Source: Hespellia stercorisuis DSM 15480 (GTDB lineage: Bacteria; Bacillota; Clostridia; Lachnospirales; Lachnospiraceae). From it: 64,000 nucleotides of DNA. The translations under genes and the position numbers were made by a program. Each line of letters starts with the position of its first letter. Positions within the stretch are counted from its first letter, which is position 1. Location of the stretch: NCBI RefSeq assembly GCF_900142165.1, contig NZ_FQZY01000010.1:47495-111494 (forward strand), read 5' to 3'. Under the pieces are notes generated by a model. That model saw nothing but the letters and a program-made list of their open reading frames with translations. It searched no databases and was not told the origin of the DNA. Positions 8,563-17,365 of the stretch are shown here, piece after piece.

Positions 8563-10043
8563 TGAAGTTAGATAAAGCAATGAACCAGATTAACGTAATT
8601 TATAAATGTGTGTTTATTATAGCCATGCTGATCAGTGCAGTGCCTTTTTTACATGAGAAATATTCACAGTATATTAAGATCCTGCTTCCGGTAGGGGGAG
8701 TGCTGCTGCTGTATGAGGTTTATAAGGGCTGGAAGAGCAAAAGCTGTCCGCCCGTATTGCGTTCAAAGTATGTCTGGTGTCTGTGTGCGTTTATCGCGTC
8801 CTATGGAATCACGATTCTGATCAATCGAAGTGGACATTTTTCTGAAAATGTGAAAGCATGGTGCCACATGATCATCATTCTGGTCCTGTTTTTCGGCGTG
8901 GACATGACCCGCCCGAGGGAGACTGTGATCAAAGAGATCCGATGTGTCTACAGGACGATAATCTATTCGACATTTGTCTGCTCACTGGTCTGCTTCTGGA
9001 CATTTCTGATCCAGCTCAATGTGATGTACAAGATTGAGGGGGCAGAGATGCACATCGGTTTGTATGACAATCGATTGTGGGGACTTTATAATCCGAATAC
9101 AGGTGCGACCCTGAATGTTATTTCGATCATTCTGACACTGGCTGCACTTCTGGAACAGAATAAAATAAAAAAATACAAAGGAAAACGTGTCTTTTTAATC
9201 TTCAATCTAATACTTCAGTACCTGTGTCTGGTGCTGTGCGGATCCAGGGCGCCGACGTTTTCTCTGCTGATGGGAGTGGGGATCATGGTTATTGTACTGC
9301 TTCCAAAAAAACTGGCGAAGACAGGACTGATTACGATTGGACACTATGCGAAGGCAGCGGTGGTGGCACTGGTAATGATCGCGGTGCTGCTCGGCGTGGA
9401 AGGAAGCGTAAGAAATGGGCTCTGCTATGTACCGCATGTCTGTTATAATTTAACGGAAACACCGAGGAAGGTAAGCACAGATCTGGTTGAGAGCAAGCTG
9501 CTGCCGGGTACGGTGAAGGTTCATAAGGCGAAGAACAGGAATGTCAGTCTTACCAGAAAAGAAAAGACGGAGGATCGGGAAGGCGGCATGCTCACCGGGC
9601 GTACGGATTTGTGGAATGCCGGACTGCAGGAATTTAAGAAGACGCCTGTGTTTGGAATCGGCAGGGAGAATGTATACGACCGATGCAAGTCTTACATCAC
9701 CAGTAAGATATGGCTGGCAAGTCTGGATGTGGGTGGTTTGCATAACATGTACCTGACGATTCTGGTGTCATCCGGAATTGTTGGATTTCTGATTTTTGCA
9801 GTGTTCGTAATCCTGACACTCAAAGGAATCTGCCGTTATGGGTTTAAACAGCAGGGCTTTACAGACAACCACTTATTTCTCGCAAGCGTGACGATTCTGT
9901 TTTCCATGGCAGTAATGGAGACTATGGAGGCAAGAATACTGTACAGGGTAGGTATTTTCTATGTTCTGTTTTTCATGATCTATGGATATACCATGTATTT
10001 CGTACAGGCAGAAGATCAGGAGAAATCTGATGAAAATCATTAA
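8562..10043 (+). CDS. O-antigen polymerase/ligase-like membrane protein (Wzy candidate)
   Basis: A 493-residue protein with about ten to twelve membrane segments. A long non-membrane loop around residues 290-350 contains LTGRTDLWNAGLQEFKKTPV and FGIGRENV. This arrangement and the R-x-x-W...P-x-F-G-x-G pattern are typical of the Wzy_C/O-antigen ligase superfamily. CGSRAPTF earlier in the protein matches the conserved G-S-R element. In a Wzx/Wzy pathway such a protein polymerises flipped repeat units outside the membrane. Flippase genes lie nearby (11,253 and 17,346). A ligase role is possible but less likely in a Gram-positive capsule locus. Confidence 0.85.
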   Translation: MKLDKAMNQINVIYKCVFIIAMLISAVPFLHEKYSQYIKILLPVGGVLLLYEVYKGWKSKSCPPVLRSKYVWCLCAFIASYGITILINRSGHFSENVKAWCHMIIILVLFFGVDMTRPRETVIKEIRCVYRTIIYSTFVCSLVCFWTFLIQLNVMYKIEGAEMHIGLYDNRLWGLYNPNTGATLNVISIILTLAALLEQNKIKKYKGKRVFLIFNLILQYLCLVLCGSRAPTFSLLMGVGIMVIVLLPKKLAKTGLITIGHYAKAAVVALVMIAVLLGVEGSVRNGLCYVPHVCYNLTETPRKVSTDLVESKLLPGTVKVHKAKNRNVSLTRKEKTEDREGGMLTGRTDLWNAGLQEFKKTPVFGIGRENVYDRCKSYITSKIWLASLDVGGLHNMYLTILVSSGIVGFLIFAVFVILTLKGICRYGFKQQGFTDNHLFLASVTILFSMAVMETMEARILYRVGIFYVLFFMIYGYTMYFVQAEDQEKSDENH

Positions 10044-10131
10044 CGCGGCAAAGAGACAGAGTCTGGGAACGGAACGCTCAAAGAGCACCCGGGACAGAGG
10101 AAGACAGAGCAGGCGTGAAAAGGAGTAAGAT

Positions 10132-11190
10132 ATGCCAAAGATATCAGTAATCGTACCGGTCTACAACTGCGAAAAATACATAGAACACGGCATTAAGTCT
10201 GTCCTCGGACAGACTTATACTGATTGGGAGCTGATTTTAGTCAACGACGGTTCCACGGACAGCAGCGGAGTCATTTGCAGAACCTGGGAACAGAAAGACA
10301 GCCGGATTCGCGTGCTGGAAAAGGAGAATGGCGGAGGTGCAGGAGAGGCGAGAAACCGAGGGACGCAGATAGCAGAGGGCGATTTTATCGCGTACTTGGA
10401 TTCCGATGATTACTACAGACCGGCTATGCTGGAGGAACTGGTGACTGCACAGGAAAAGCACGATGCAGACGTGGTCGTTGCCGGTTTTGAAGAGTTCGTG
10501 GACGAAGAGAGCAATCGGTTCCGCGGGAGGACGGCGTATCCGGAGCAGACACTCTCTGACAGCGAAGAAGTGAGAGACTTTTTTATAGAACATTATCCGG
10601 AGGGACTTTTGGGGTTCCCGTGGAATAAACTATACCGCGCGTCAATTATACAGAAGTACTGTATTGAGTTTCCGAAGATGCGGAGGCTGGAGGACGGTAT
10701 CTTTAACGTATTGTTTTTTGAACGGTGCGATCGCGCAGAGATCATCGGGACAGCCTCATACTGCTACCGGGCAAGCGGCCAGGTGGAGCAGGGAAAGCTG
10801 CCCTATGATTTTTTTCAGATCATGAAAGTGTTCGTGAATCAATATTATGATGCGCTGGATCGCTGGGGGCGCGACATTGGAGCCAGTGAGAAGAGCATGG
10901 TGAGTTATTTTCAGAATGATCTGGTGTGCTGTCTTGAGAACATGCTGCAGTCGTGCTGGAAAAAGCCGGTGAGAGAAAAATACAAAGATATAGAGCGGAT
11001 TCGCCGGGATGAGCTGACACAGCGCATGCTCGCCAAAGAACGGTATGCTGGGAAATATGCGCGGATCGCATTGCGTCTGTTTGAAAGTCGTCATTTTGGA
11101 CGGATGAGAGTCTGGATGCGCATGAAGGCATTCCTGAAAACAAAATGTGGAAGTATATTTTACAGACTAAAAGAAAAGTTGAACAGATAA
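10132..11190 (+). CDS. Glycosyltransferase family 2
   Basis: A 352-residue GT2 enzyme with VPVYNCEKYIEHGIKSVL, VNDGSTDSS, GGGAGEARNRG and the metal site LDSDDYYRP. An AAGGAG ribosome site precedes the ATG by 7 bp. The C-terminal portion is charged and aromatic, without clear membrane segments. It follows the polymerase-like gene after a gap of 88 bp that holds no recognisable signal. It is likely one of the repeat-unit assembly transferases; specificity is unknown. Confidence 0.9.
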   Translation: MPKISVIVPVYNCEKYIEHGIKSVLGQTYTDWELILVNDGSTDSSGVICRTWEQKDSRIRVLEKENGGGAGEARNRGTQIAEGDFIAYLDSDDYYRPAMLEELVTAQEKHDADVVVAGFEEFVDEESNRFRGRTAYPEQTLSDSEEVRDFFIEHYPEGLLGFPWNKLYRASIIQKYCIEFPKMRRLEDGIFNVLFFERCDRAEIIGTASYCYRASGQVEQGKLPYDFFQIMKVFVNQYYDALDRWGRDIGASEKSMVSYFQNDLVCCLENMLQSCWKKPVREKYKDIERIRRDELTQRMLAKERYAGKYARIALRLFESRHFGRMRVWMRMKAFLKTKCGSIFYRLKEKLNR

Positions 11191-11252
11191 TCTGACCGTG
11201 AAGGCGCGCAGAATGCTGTGTCGGTGAAGCAAAACGACAGAAAGGAAAACAG

Positions 11253-12647
11253 ATGAGTAAGCTGTTGGAAAAACTAAAGAAAAATCCATATGCGGCAAAA
11301 TTTCTGACAAATACAGGATGGCTGATTTTTGACAAGGTCTTTCATATGGCGCTGTCTCTTGTGGTCACTGGAATGGTGTCTCGTTATCTCGGTACAGAAA
11401 AGTATGGCTATCTTAGTTATGGATTGGCATTCATAGAGATTTTCACCATTGTCTGTAAACTTGGAATTGATGGAATTATTGTAAATGAATTGGTGAAGCA
11501 AAGAGAAAAAAATGGAGAAATATTAGGGACGACAATTGTGCTCCGTTTGATTTCCAGCCTCCTGTCGCTCGCACTGACAGCTGTTTTTGTGTGGGTGCTG
11601 AATCCGGGAAAGATGGTGATACTTGCGATTACCATGATTCAGTCTGTCTCGTTGATTTTTGTGGCGTTTGATACATTGGACTATTATTTTCAGTCGGTGC
11701 TGCAGTCAAAATACGTGGCGCTGGCGAGAAGCATATCCTATCCGCTGGTCTGCCTTTTGCGTTTGATTCTGGTACTTGTCAAAGCACAGGTCGCGTGGTT
11801 TGCCTGGGCAACCGTGCTGGATGCGGTAACAATCGGAATTGTGCTGGTATACTTTTATTACAAGAGCACTGCAAAGCTCCGGCTGGACGAAGCGGTACTG
11901 ACGAATACAGAACCGGTGGACGGAGATGATGGAACACAGACGCTGGCGGGAACAAAAAGATACAAATTAAAGTTTTCAATGTCTATGACCCGGTATCTGA
12001 TGAGCCATAGCTATCACTTTATTGCCGTTAGTCTGCTGGTGACTATCTATACACAGATGGACAAGTTGATGGTAGGGTATCTGTCCACCCAGACGGAGGT
12101 GGGACTTTACTCGGCTGGAATGCTTGTTGCCAATCTCTGGATTTTTATTCCGAATGCAATCATTGATTCCGGACGCCCCCTTATTATGACACTGAAAGCG
12201 GAGGGGCGGGAGGAAGAATATCAGAAAAGAATGAAGCAGCTGAGTGCAGGCATTATCTGGGTCAGCATACTGGCGGGGGTATTTTTCAGTGCTGCAGGTA
12301 CTTTTGTGGTATGGATTATTTTTGGGAAAGACTTTATGGCAGCAGCCACTGTGCTGCGAATTTTGATCTGGTCAAGATTGTTTTCGCTGCTTGGAACTGT
12401 GCGGAGCGTATGGATGCTATGTGAAAAACAGGAAAAGGATATCAAATATTTCATCGGTCTGGGCGCGGCGGTCAATGTGGTGCTGAATGCGGTTCTGATA
12501 CCGCAAATAGGTGCGGCAGGTGCGGCGGTGGCAACGCTTGTGACAGAAGTAGTATCTTCATTTATTGCAACAGGAGCATATAAAAAGACGAGACCACTCT
12601 GCAAAATGTATCTTGAGGCATTGCTGCTGAAGGGAGTATGGAAATAA
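11253..12647 (+). CDS. Wzx-type polysaccharide flippase (first of two)
   Basis: A 464-residue MOP-superfamily protein with about twelve to fourteen hydrophobic segments. The start KFLTNTGWLIFDKVFHMALSL and the glycine-rich loop MVSRYLGTEKYGYLSYGLAF are typical of the polysaccharide_synt family. The pattern IPQIGAAGAAVATLVTEV near the C-terminus is also characteristic. It should move undecaprenyl-diphosphate-linked repeat units across the membrane. A second flippase-like gene occurs at 17,346, so the locus may serve two repeat-unit types or be a composite. Confidence 0.9.
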   Translation: MSKLLEKLKKNPYAAKFLTNTGWLIFDKVFHMALSLVVTGMVSRYLGTEKYGYLSYGLAFIEIFTIVCKLGIDGIIVNELVKQREKNGEILGTTIVLRLISSLLSLALTAVFVWVLNPGKMVILAITMIQSVSLIFVAFDTLDYYFQSVLQSKYVALARSISYPLVCLLRLILVLVKAQVAWFAWATVLDAVTIGIVLVYFYYKSTAKLRLDEAVLTNTEPVDGDDGTQTLAGTKRYKLKFSMSMTRYLMSHSYHFIAVSLLVTIYTQMDKLMVGYLSTQTEVGLYSAGMLVANLWIFIPNAIIDSGRPLIMTLKAEGREEEYQKRMKQLSAGIIWVSILAGVFFSAAGTFVVWIIFGKDFMAAATVLRILIWSRLFSLLGTVRSVWMLCEKQEKDIKYFIGLGAAVNVVLNAVLIPQIGAAGAAVATLVTEVVSSFIATGAYKKTRPLCKMYLEALLLKGVWK

Positions 12648-12754
12648 AAGGAAGCGAATGCTTTGGGAGCTGTATAATCGGTGTAGTGCTTGATTTTAGC
12701 GGCTTGGCGTGAAATCATATGCATGGAAAAAGGGTAGCATTCACAAGCAGGATA

Positions 12755-12763
12755 TGGTATAAT
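12755..12763 (+). promoter_or_regulatory. Extended -10 promoter candidate upstream of ugd
   Basis: TGG followed by a consensus TATAAT at 12758-12763 makes an extended -10 element 62 bp before the ugd start. No strong -35 hexamer is seen at the usual spacing. The 178-bp gap between the flippase and ugd is otherwise AT-rich without a gene, so it probably starts an internal transcript. Confidence 0.5.
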
Positions 12764-12824
12764 ATGACGATAAATATTAAGAAATGTAATAAAAATGTAA
12801 AAAATACGAAAAGAGGAAGAAATC

Positions 12825-14132
12825 ATGAAGATAGCAGTAGCAGGAACAGGGTACGTTGGACTGGTTACTGGGGTATGTCTGGCAAGCAAAGGGCATGATG
12901 TTACATGTGTGGATATTGATGAAGACAAAGTACAGGTAATGAAACAGGGAATTTCACCGATCTATGAGCCGGGATTATCCGAGCTGATGAAAGAGAACAT
13001 GGAGCATCTGACATTTACCACAGATTATGTATCAGCTTACAAGGACGCGGAAGTAATCTTTATCGGTGTGGGAACGCCGGAGAAGCAGGATGGATCCGCA
13101 AATCTGACGTATGTTTATCAGGTGGCAAAACAGATTGCGCAGAGTGCAAAGCGCGACTGCGTGGTTGTAGTAAAATCAACGGTGCCTATTGGGACAAACG
13201 ATAAACTGGAGTCTTATATTCATGATAAGCAGAAAGCAGATGTCAACATCTATGTAGCTTCGAATCCGGAGTTCCTTGCACAGGGAACGGCCGTGAAGGA
13301 CACACTGCATGCATCCAGAATCGTGATTGGCGTGGAGTCTGAGGAGCCGGGAGAGATCCTGCAGAGAGTGTATGCTGACTTTGAAGCACCGAAGCTGATC
13401 GTAAAGCGAAGAAGCGCCGAGATGGTGAAGTATGCTTCGAATGATTTCCTCGCTTTGAAAATCAGTTATGTCAACGAAATTGCCAATCTGTGCGAGACAG
13501 TAGGTGCAGACATCACAGAGGTTACAAAAGGCATGGGCTATGATGCCAGAATCGGTGACCGTTTCCTGAACGCGGGAATTGGTTACGGAGGATCTTGTTT
13601 TCCAAAGGATACCAAGGCACTTAGCTGGCTGGCAAGCTTCAATGATAAAGAGATCCGCACGGTGAAGGCTGCAATAGAAGTGAATGACAGTCAGAAGTTC
13701 AAGCTGATCAAAAAAGCGAAAAAATACTATGAGGATTTTCTGTTTTTGAATGTAGCAATTCTTGGATGCACATTTAAACCGGGAACGGATGATCTGCGCG
13801 AGGCACCGTCACTGGTGAACGTTCCACTGCTGCTGGAGGATGGCGCACATGTGAGAATCTGGGATCCGGTGGGCACAGATAATTTCCGGAAGAAAATACC
13901 AAACCAAAAAATCCAGTACTGTGAGAGTATTGATGAGGCACTGGTGGATGCAGATATATGCTTTATCTTTACGGAGTGGGATGATGTAAAGAAATATGAT
14001 GTTCAAAAATACAAACAGCTCATGAAAACGCCAATTGTTCTGGATGGAAGAAACTGCTACGGGCTGGATGCGTTTGAAAACACAGGGATAACATATGCTT
14101 CTGTAGGCAGACCTACAGTGAATGACAGATAA
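12825..14132 (+). CDS. ugd: UDP-glucose 6-dehydrogenase
   Basis: A 435-residue enzyme. It has an N-terminal NAD-binding GTGYVGLVTGVCLASKGH, a central helix and the active-site cysteine Cys258 in GGSCFPKDTKAL, and a C-terminal UDP-binding domain containing GCTFKPGTDDLREAP. Length and motif order match Ugd/TuaD. It oxidises UDP-glucose to UDP-glucuronate with two NAD+. A UDP-glucuronate-4-epimerase-like gene lies at 19,805, so the polymer probably contains glucuronic or galacturonic acid. It has its own promoter candidate upstream and is followed after 15 bp by a GT2 gene. Confidence 0.97.
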   Translation: MKIAVAGTGYVGLVTGVCLASKGHDVTCVDIDEDKVQVMKQGISPIYEPGLSELMKENMEHLTFTTDYVSAYKDAEVIFIGVGTPEKQDGSANLTYVYQVAKQIAQSAKRDCVVVVKSTVPIGTNDKLESYIHDKQKADVNIYVASNPEFLAQGTAVKDTLHASRIVIGVESEEPGEILQRVYADFEAPKLIVKRRSAEMVKYASNDFLALKISYVNEIANLCETVGADITEVTKGMGYDARIGDRFLNAGIGYGGSCFPKDTKALSWLASFNDKEIRTVKAAIEVNDSQKFKLIKKAKKYYEDFLFLNVAILGCTFKPGTDDLREAPSLVNVPLLLEDGAHVRIWDPVGTDNFRKKIPNQKIQYCESIDEALVDADICFIFTEWDDVKKYDVQKYKQLMKTPIVLDGRNCYGLDAFENTGITYASVGRPTVNDR

Positions 14133-14147
14133 AGCGAGGGTGAACGA

Positions 14148-15194
14148 ATGAAGCTGATAATTCAGATTCCGTGTTATAACGAAGCGGAGACATTAGAGGT
14201 AGCACTGAATGATCTACCAAAACATATAGATGGCATTGATGTGATAGAGTATCTGATTATCAATGACGGAAGTAAGGATAATACAGTCGAAGTAGCAAAA
14301 AACTGGGGCGTAAATTACGTCGTGAACTTCCGAAACAATAAGGGGCTTGCCAGAGGTTTTATGGCAGGTCTCGACGCGTGTTTAAGGAATGGTGCGGACA
14401 TCATTGTAAACACAGATGCAGATAACCAGTACTGCGGTGCGGACATTGAGAAGCTGGTGAAGCCGATTCTTCGCGGGGAGGCTGGAATGGTGGTCGGAGA
14501 AAGACCGATTGATGAGACGGAACATTTCTCACCACTGAAGAAAAAATTACAGCATTTTGGCAGCTGGGTGGTACGGAAAGCATCGAAAACGGATATTCCG
14601 GATGCGCCGAGCGGATTCCGTGCATACAGCAGACACACTGCGATGCGTATGAATGTTATCAATGAATATACATACACGCTTGAGACAATTGTACAGGCCG
14701 GGCGTCAGAAGATGGCAGTTAAATCTGTGCCGATTCGTACAAATGCAGAACTGAGACCGTCGAGACTATTCAGCAGCATGTTTGGATATGTGAAAAAGTC
14801 CATGCTGACAATAGGGCGGGCGTTTATGATGTACAAACCGCTGTTCTTTTTCAGCTGGATATCCGGTATTTTTGGCGTGACAGGTGTTGCGTTAGGCATT
14901 CGATTTCTTGTGTATCTGTGCGAGGGCCGTGGCAACGGACACATACAGTCTCTGGTACTGGCAAGTATGCTGATCATAATCGCAGTTCTGGCCGGGGTGA
15001 TCGGGCTTCTGGCAGATGTGATATCAGCCAACAGAAAGCTGTTGGAAGACATTCAGTTTTCCGTGAGAAAAATGGAATATGGAAAAGGTCACGAGGAGAG
15101 CAAAGAAGAGAACGAAAAAGGTCACGCGGAGAATAAAGAAGAGAACGAAAAAGGTCACGCGGAGAATAAAGAAGAGAACGACTGCGAGGAATAA
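14148..15194 (+). CDS. DPM1-like GT2 with two membrane segments and a repeated acidic tail
   Basis: A 348-residue glycosyltransferase with IPCYNEAETL, INDGSKDNT and VNTDADNQY in an N-terminal GT-A domain. Two C-terminal membrane segments follow (about residues 225-255 and 265-292). This layout is typical of polyprenyl-phosphate sugar transferases or processive capsule GT2s. After the second membrane segment comes a hydrophilic tail with an 11-residue unit (EKGHAENKEEN type) repeated three times, encoded by three 33-bp DNA repeats. The tail is unlikely to be catalytic. It sits directly after ugd, suggesting use of a UDP-glucuronate-derived donor, which is inference. Confidence 0.85.
   Translation: MKLIIQIPCYNEAETLEVALNDLPKHIDGIDVIEYLIINDGSKDNTVEVAKNWGVNYVVNFRNNKGLARGFMAGLDACLRNGADIIVNTDADNQYCGADIEKLVKPILRGEAGMVVGERPIDETEHFSPLKKKLQHFGSWVVRKASKTDIPDAPSGFRAYSRHTAMRMNVINEYTYTLETIVQAGRQKMAVKSVPIRTNAELRPSRLFSSMFGYVKKSMLTIGRAFMMYKPLFFFSWISGIFGVTGVALGIRFLVYLCEGRGNGHIQSLVLASMLIIIAVLAGVIGLLADVISANRKLLEDIQFSVRKMEYGKGHEESKEENEKGHAENKEENEKGHAENKEENDCEE
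15081..15179 (+). repeat. Three 33-bp tandem repeats within the GT2 3' end
   Basis: Units 15081-15113, 15114-15146 and 15147-15179. The second and third are identical and the first differs at a few bases. Because 33 is divisible by three, changes in copy number would lengthen or shorten the acidic tail without a frameshift. Confidence 0.9.
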
Positions 15195-15200
15195 CATTAG

Positions 15201-16220
15201 TTGAATAATAATATAGAAAACATAATAAAGTGCATAAAAGGAAAAAAAGTAGTCTTTGTATCCACAAAAAATAAGGATTATATAAGAAATACGCAGGAAA
15301 TCAATCTCCTGACCGGAGAGGCTGAGCACTGTGAGGTGATTGCAAGCGGCAGCAGCTCTTATGTAAAAAGAGTGCTGTATGTTTATTGGCATTTACTGAG
15401 GACATTAATAAAAAAGAGATATGATGTTATTTTTATTGGTTTTGCGCCTCAGTTATTGCTCCCATTTTATGCGTTTATGAAAAAACCGGTCATTATTGAC
15501 TTCTTCATTTCGATGTACGATACCTTTGTAGATGACCGGAAAAAGGTGAAGGCCGGATCAGTCATCGCAGGAATATTACATTCTATGGATAAATATGTTC
15601 TGAAAAAGGCGGATCATATCGTATGTGATACCAGAGCACACAGGGACTACTTTGTGGATGAATTTGGTGAGGACCAGAGTAAATTTAATGTTTATTATCT
15701 GGAGGCAGACACTTCCATTTACAGCAGTGCAGCGTGTGCGGAGAAAAAAAGTAATACAGGAAAGTTCAATGTCCTCTATTTTGGAAGCATTCTGCCGCTG
15801 CAGGGGGTCGATGTGATCTTAAAGGCAGCACATAAGCTGCAGGATGAGGATGAAATCAAGTTTGTTATTATCGGCCCTCTTGAAAAGAAATATGATGAAG
15901 TAAAGAGGAAGATGAAAAACACAGAATTTATAGATTGGCTGCCACAGCAGGAACTGGCAAAAAAGATCATGGAAGCGGATTTATGCCTGGCAGGCCACTT
16001 TAGCGGAACGATCGGGAAGGCAAATCGCACAATCGCAGGAAAGACTTATATTTATAAAGCTATGAAAAAGCCAGTGATATTGGGTGATTCTGCTGCAAAC
16101 AGAGAATTGTTTGAGGAAGATGCAAAGGAAAATTTCTATGTTCCACGCGGGGATGCGCAGGCACTTTCAGACTGCATCCGGAAGATATACTGTATGAGAA
16201 ATAATGGAGAAAACGTATAA
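15201..16220 (+). CDS. GT-B fold glycosyltransferase (GT1/GT4-like)
   Basis: A 339-residue protein starting at TTG 15201; GAGGA at 15186-15190 is the nearest ribosome site and no better start is in frame. The C-terminal domain has VLYFGSILPLQGVDVILKAA, GPLEKKYDEVKRKMK and a closing KTYIYKAMKKPVILG segment typical of GT4 enzymes. The N-terminal half includes VIFIGFAPQLLLPFYAF, which may bind the membrane-linked acceptor. The stop overlaps the next ATG (TAATG), giving translational coupling with the pyruvyl transferase. Donor unknown. Confidence 0.8.
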   Translation: MNNNIENIIKCIKGKKVVFVSTKNKDYIRNTQEINLLTGEAEHCEVIASGSSSYVKRVLYVYWHLLRTLIKKRYDVIFIGFAPQLLLPFYAFMKKPVIIDFFISMYDTFVDDRKKVKAGSVIAGILHSMDKYVLKKADHIVCDTRAHRDYFVDEFGEDQSKFNVYYLEADTSIYSSAACAEKKSNTGKFNVLYFGSILPLQGVDVILKAAHKLQDEDEIKFVIIGPLEKKYDEVKRKMKNTEFIDWLPQQELAKKIMEADLCLAGHFSGTIGKANRTIAGKTYIYKAMKKPVILGDSAANRELFEEDAKENFYVPRGDAQALSDCIRKIYCMRNNGENV

Positions 16221-17365
16221 TGAAAAAAAAAATCGGCATCGTGACGTATTTGCGATCTAATAATTATGGTGCCCGTATACAGGGGTATGCAATGTACAAG
16301 GTCTTTAAAGACGCAGGGTATGAGGTGGAGATGATTGACGTCGACTATCCGAAAAGGTACTATAAGTATTGTCTGGGCCGTATCGTGGGCCACAGTGCGT
16401 CATTGAAGGAATGGGTGTACAAATATATTGTGGCGGTGAAAATGATCAGGTTTACCAAAAGATACCTTCCGGCAACAAAGCATCTGATCACGTCATCAAC
16501 TGATAAGATGACAGACTTTGTCAATTCACGGAATTATGATGCGGTGGTATGTGGCAGCGACGAAATCTGGAGTTCAAGAACAAAAGAGATTGCACCGCCC
16601 AGCATTTACTTTCTGCCTGAAAAAATACAGGCAAAGTGTATCGCGTTTACACCGTCAGCGAACGGAAACCATACATTTACAGATGCAGAGCGAAAATGGC
16701 TGAAAAAAACCTTTGAGAATTATGGATACATCGGGGTTCGCGACAAGCTGACGAAAAGGCTGGTTGAGTCAATCGCAAAGGACAGCACGCCGGACTTGAT
16801 CTTTGATCCGACTTTATACACAGATTTTGAGAAGACTGCATTGCCGGAAAAACTGACAAAGAGCAGAAAAAAGAAAATAGCTTTTGTTTTTACAAGACCT
16901 CACAATGATTTCCCGGAAGAACTTCTCAAGCGGTTGGATACAGAGGACATAGAGTGTTATTCTATATTTACGTTGGTTAAGAACACAACTTTTTTACCGA
17001 TTTCACCGGAGCAGTTTACGTGTGTGTTTCAGGAATTTGATATTGTCTTTACCAATTTCTTTCATGGAGTTATTTTCAGCCTGAAAAATCAGACACCGGT
17101 GTTGGGATTTGACACGTTTGAAAAGTACTTACATAGGGAGAGCAAGGTGAAGGATCTGCTGACACGCCTGGAACTTCCTGAGTTATTCCGCTCTTATCTG
17201 AAATACGATGAGACTAAGCTGGAGGAGATTGCGACCTGGACAAAAAGTGTTTTGTCGGGAGAACAATCTTATGATTTCACGGATAATCTGAGAATAGCAT
17301 ATGATGTGCTGGATGACAGCATGAAAAAGGTTAAGGAAGTTATTGATGAAGAAAGCACTATTTAA
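16220..17365 (+). CDS. Polysaccharide pyruvyl transferase family protein
   Basis: A 381-residue protein of the CsaB/PssM type (PF04230). It begins with a glycine-rich NYGARIQGYAMY segment. It has CGSDEIWS near residue 110 and a C-terminal FHGVIFSLKNQTPVLGF motif characteristic of the family. These enzymes transfer pyruvate from phosphoenolpyruvate to sugar hydroxyls as a ketal, giving the polymer a negative charge. The 3' end overlaps the following flippase gene by 20 bp. Pyruvyl transferase and F420-beta-like genes commonly occur in the same capsule loci. Confidence 0.88.
   Translation: MKKKIGIVTYLRSNNYGARIQGYAMYKVFKDAGYEVEMIDVDYPKRYYKYCLGRIVGHSASLKEWVYKYIVAVKMIRFTKRYLPATKHLITSSTDKMTDFVNSRNYDAVVCGSDEIWSSRTKEIAPPSIYFLPEKIQAKCIAFTPSANGNHTFTDAERKWLKKTFENYGYIGVRDKLTKRLVESIAKDSTPDLIFDPTLYTDFEKTALPEKLTKSRKKKIAFVFTRPHNDFPEELLKRLDTEDIECYSIFTLVKNTTFLPISPEQFTCVFQEFDIVFTNFFHGVIFSLKNQTPVLGFDTFEKYLHRESKVKDLLTRLELPELFRSYLKYDETKLEEIATWTKSVLSGEQSYDFTDNLRIAYDVLDDSMKKVKEVIDEESTI

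Noticed and set aside
10044..10131. Promoter or small RNA between the polymerase-like and GT2 genes
   Set aside because: No hexamer pair or hairpin stands out in this 88-bp gap.
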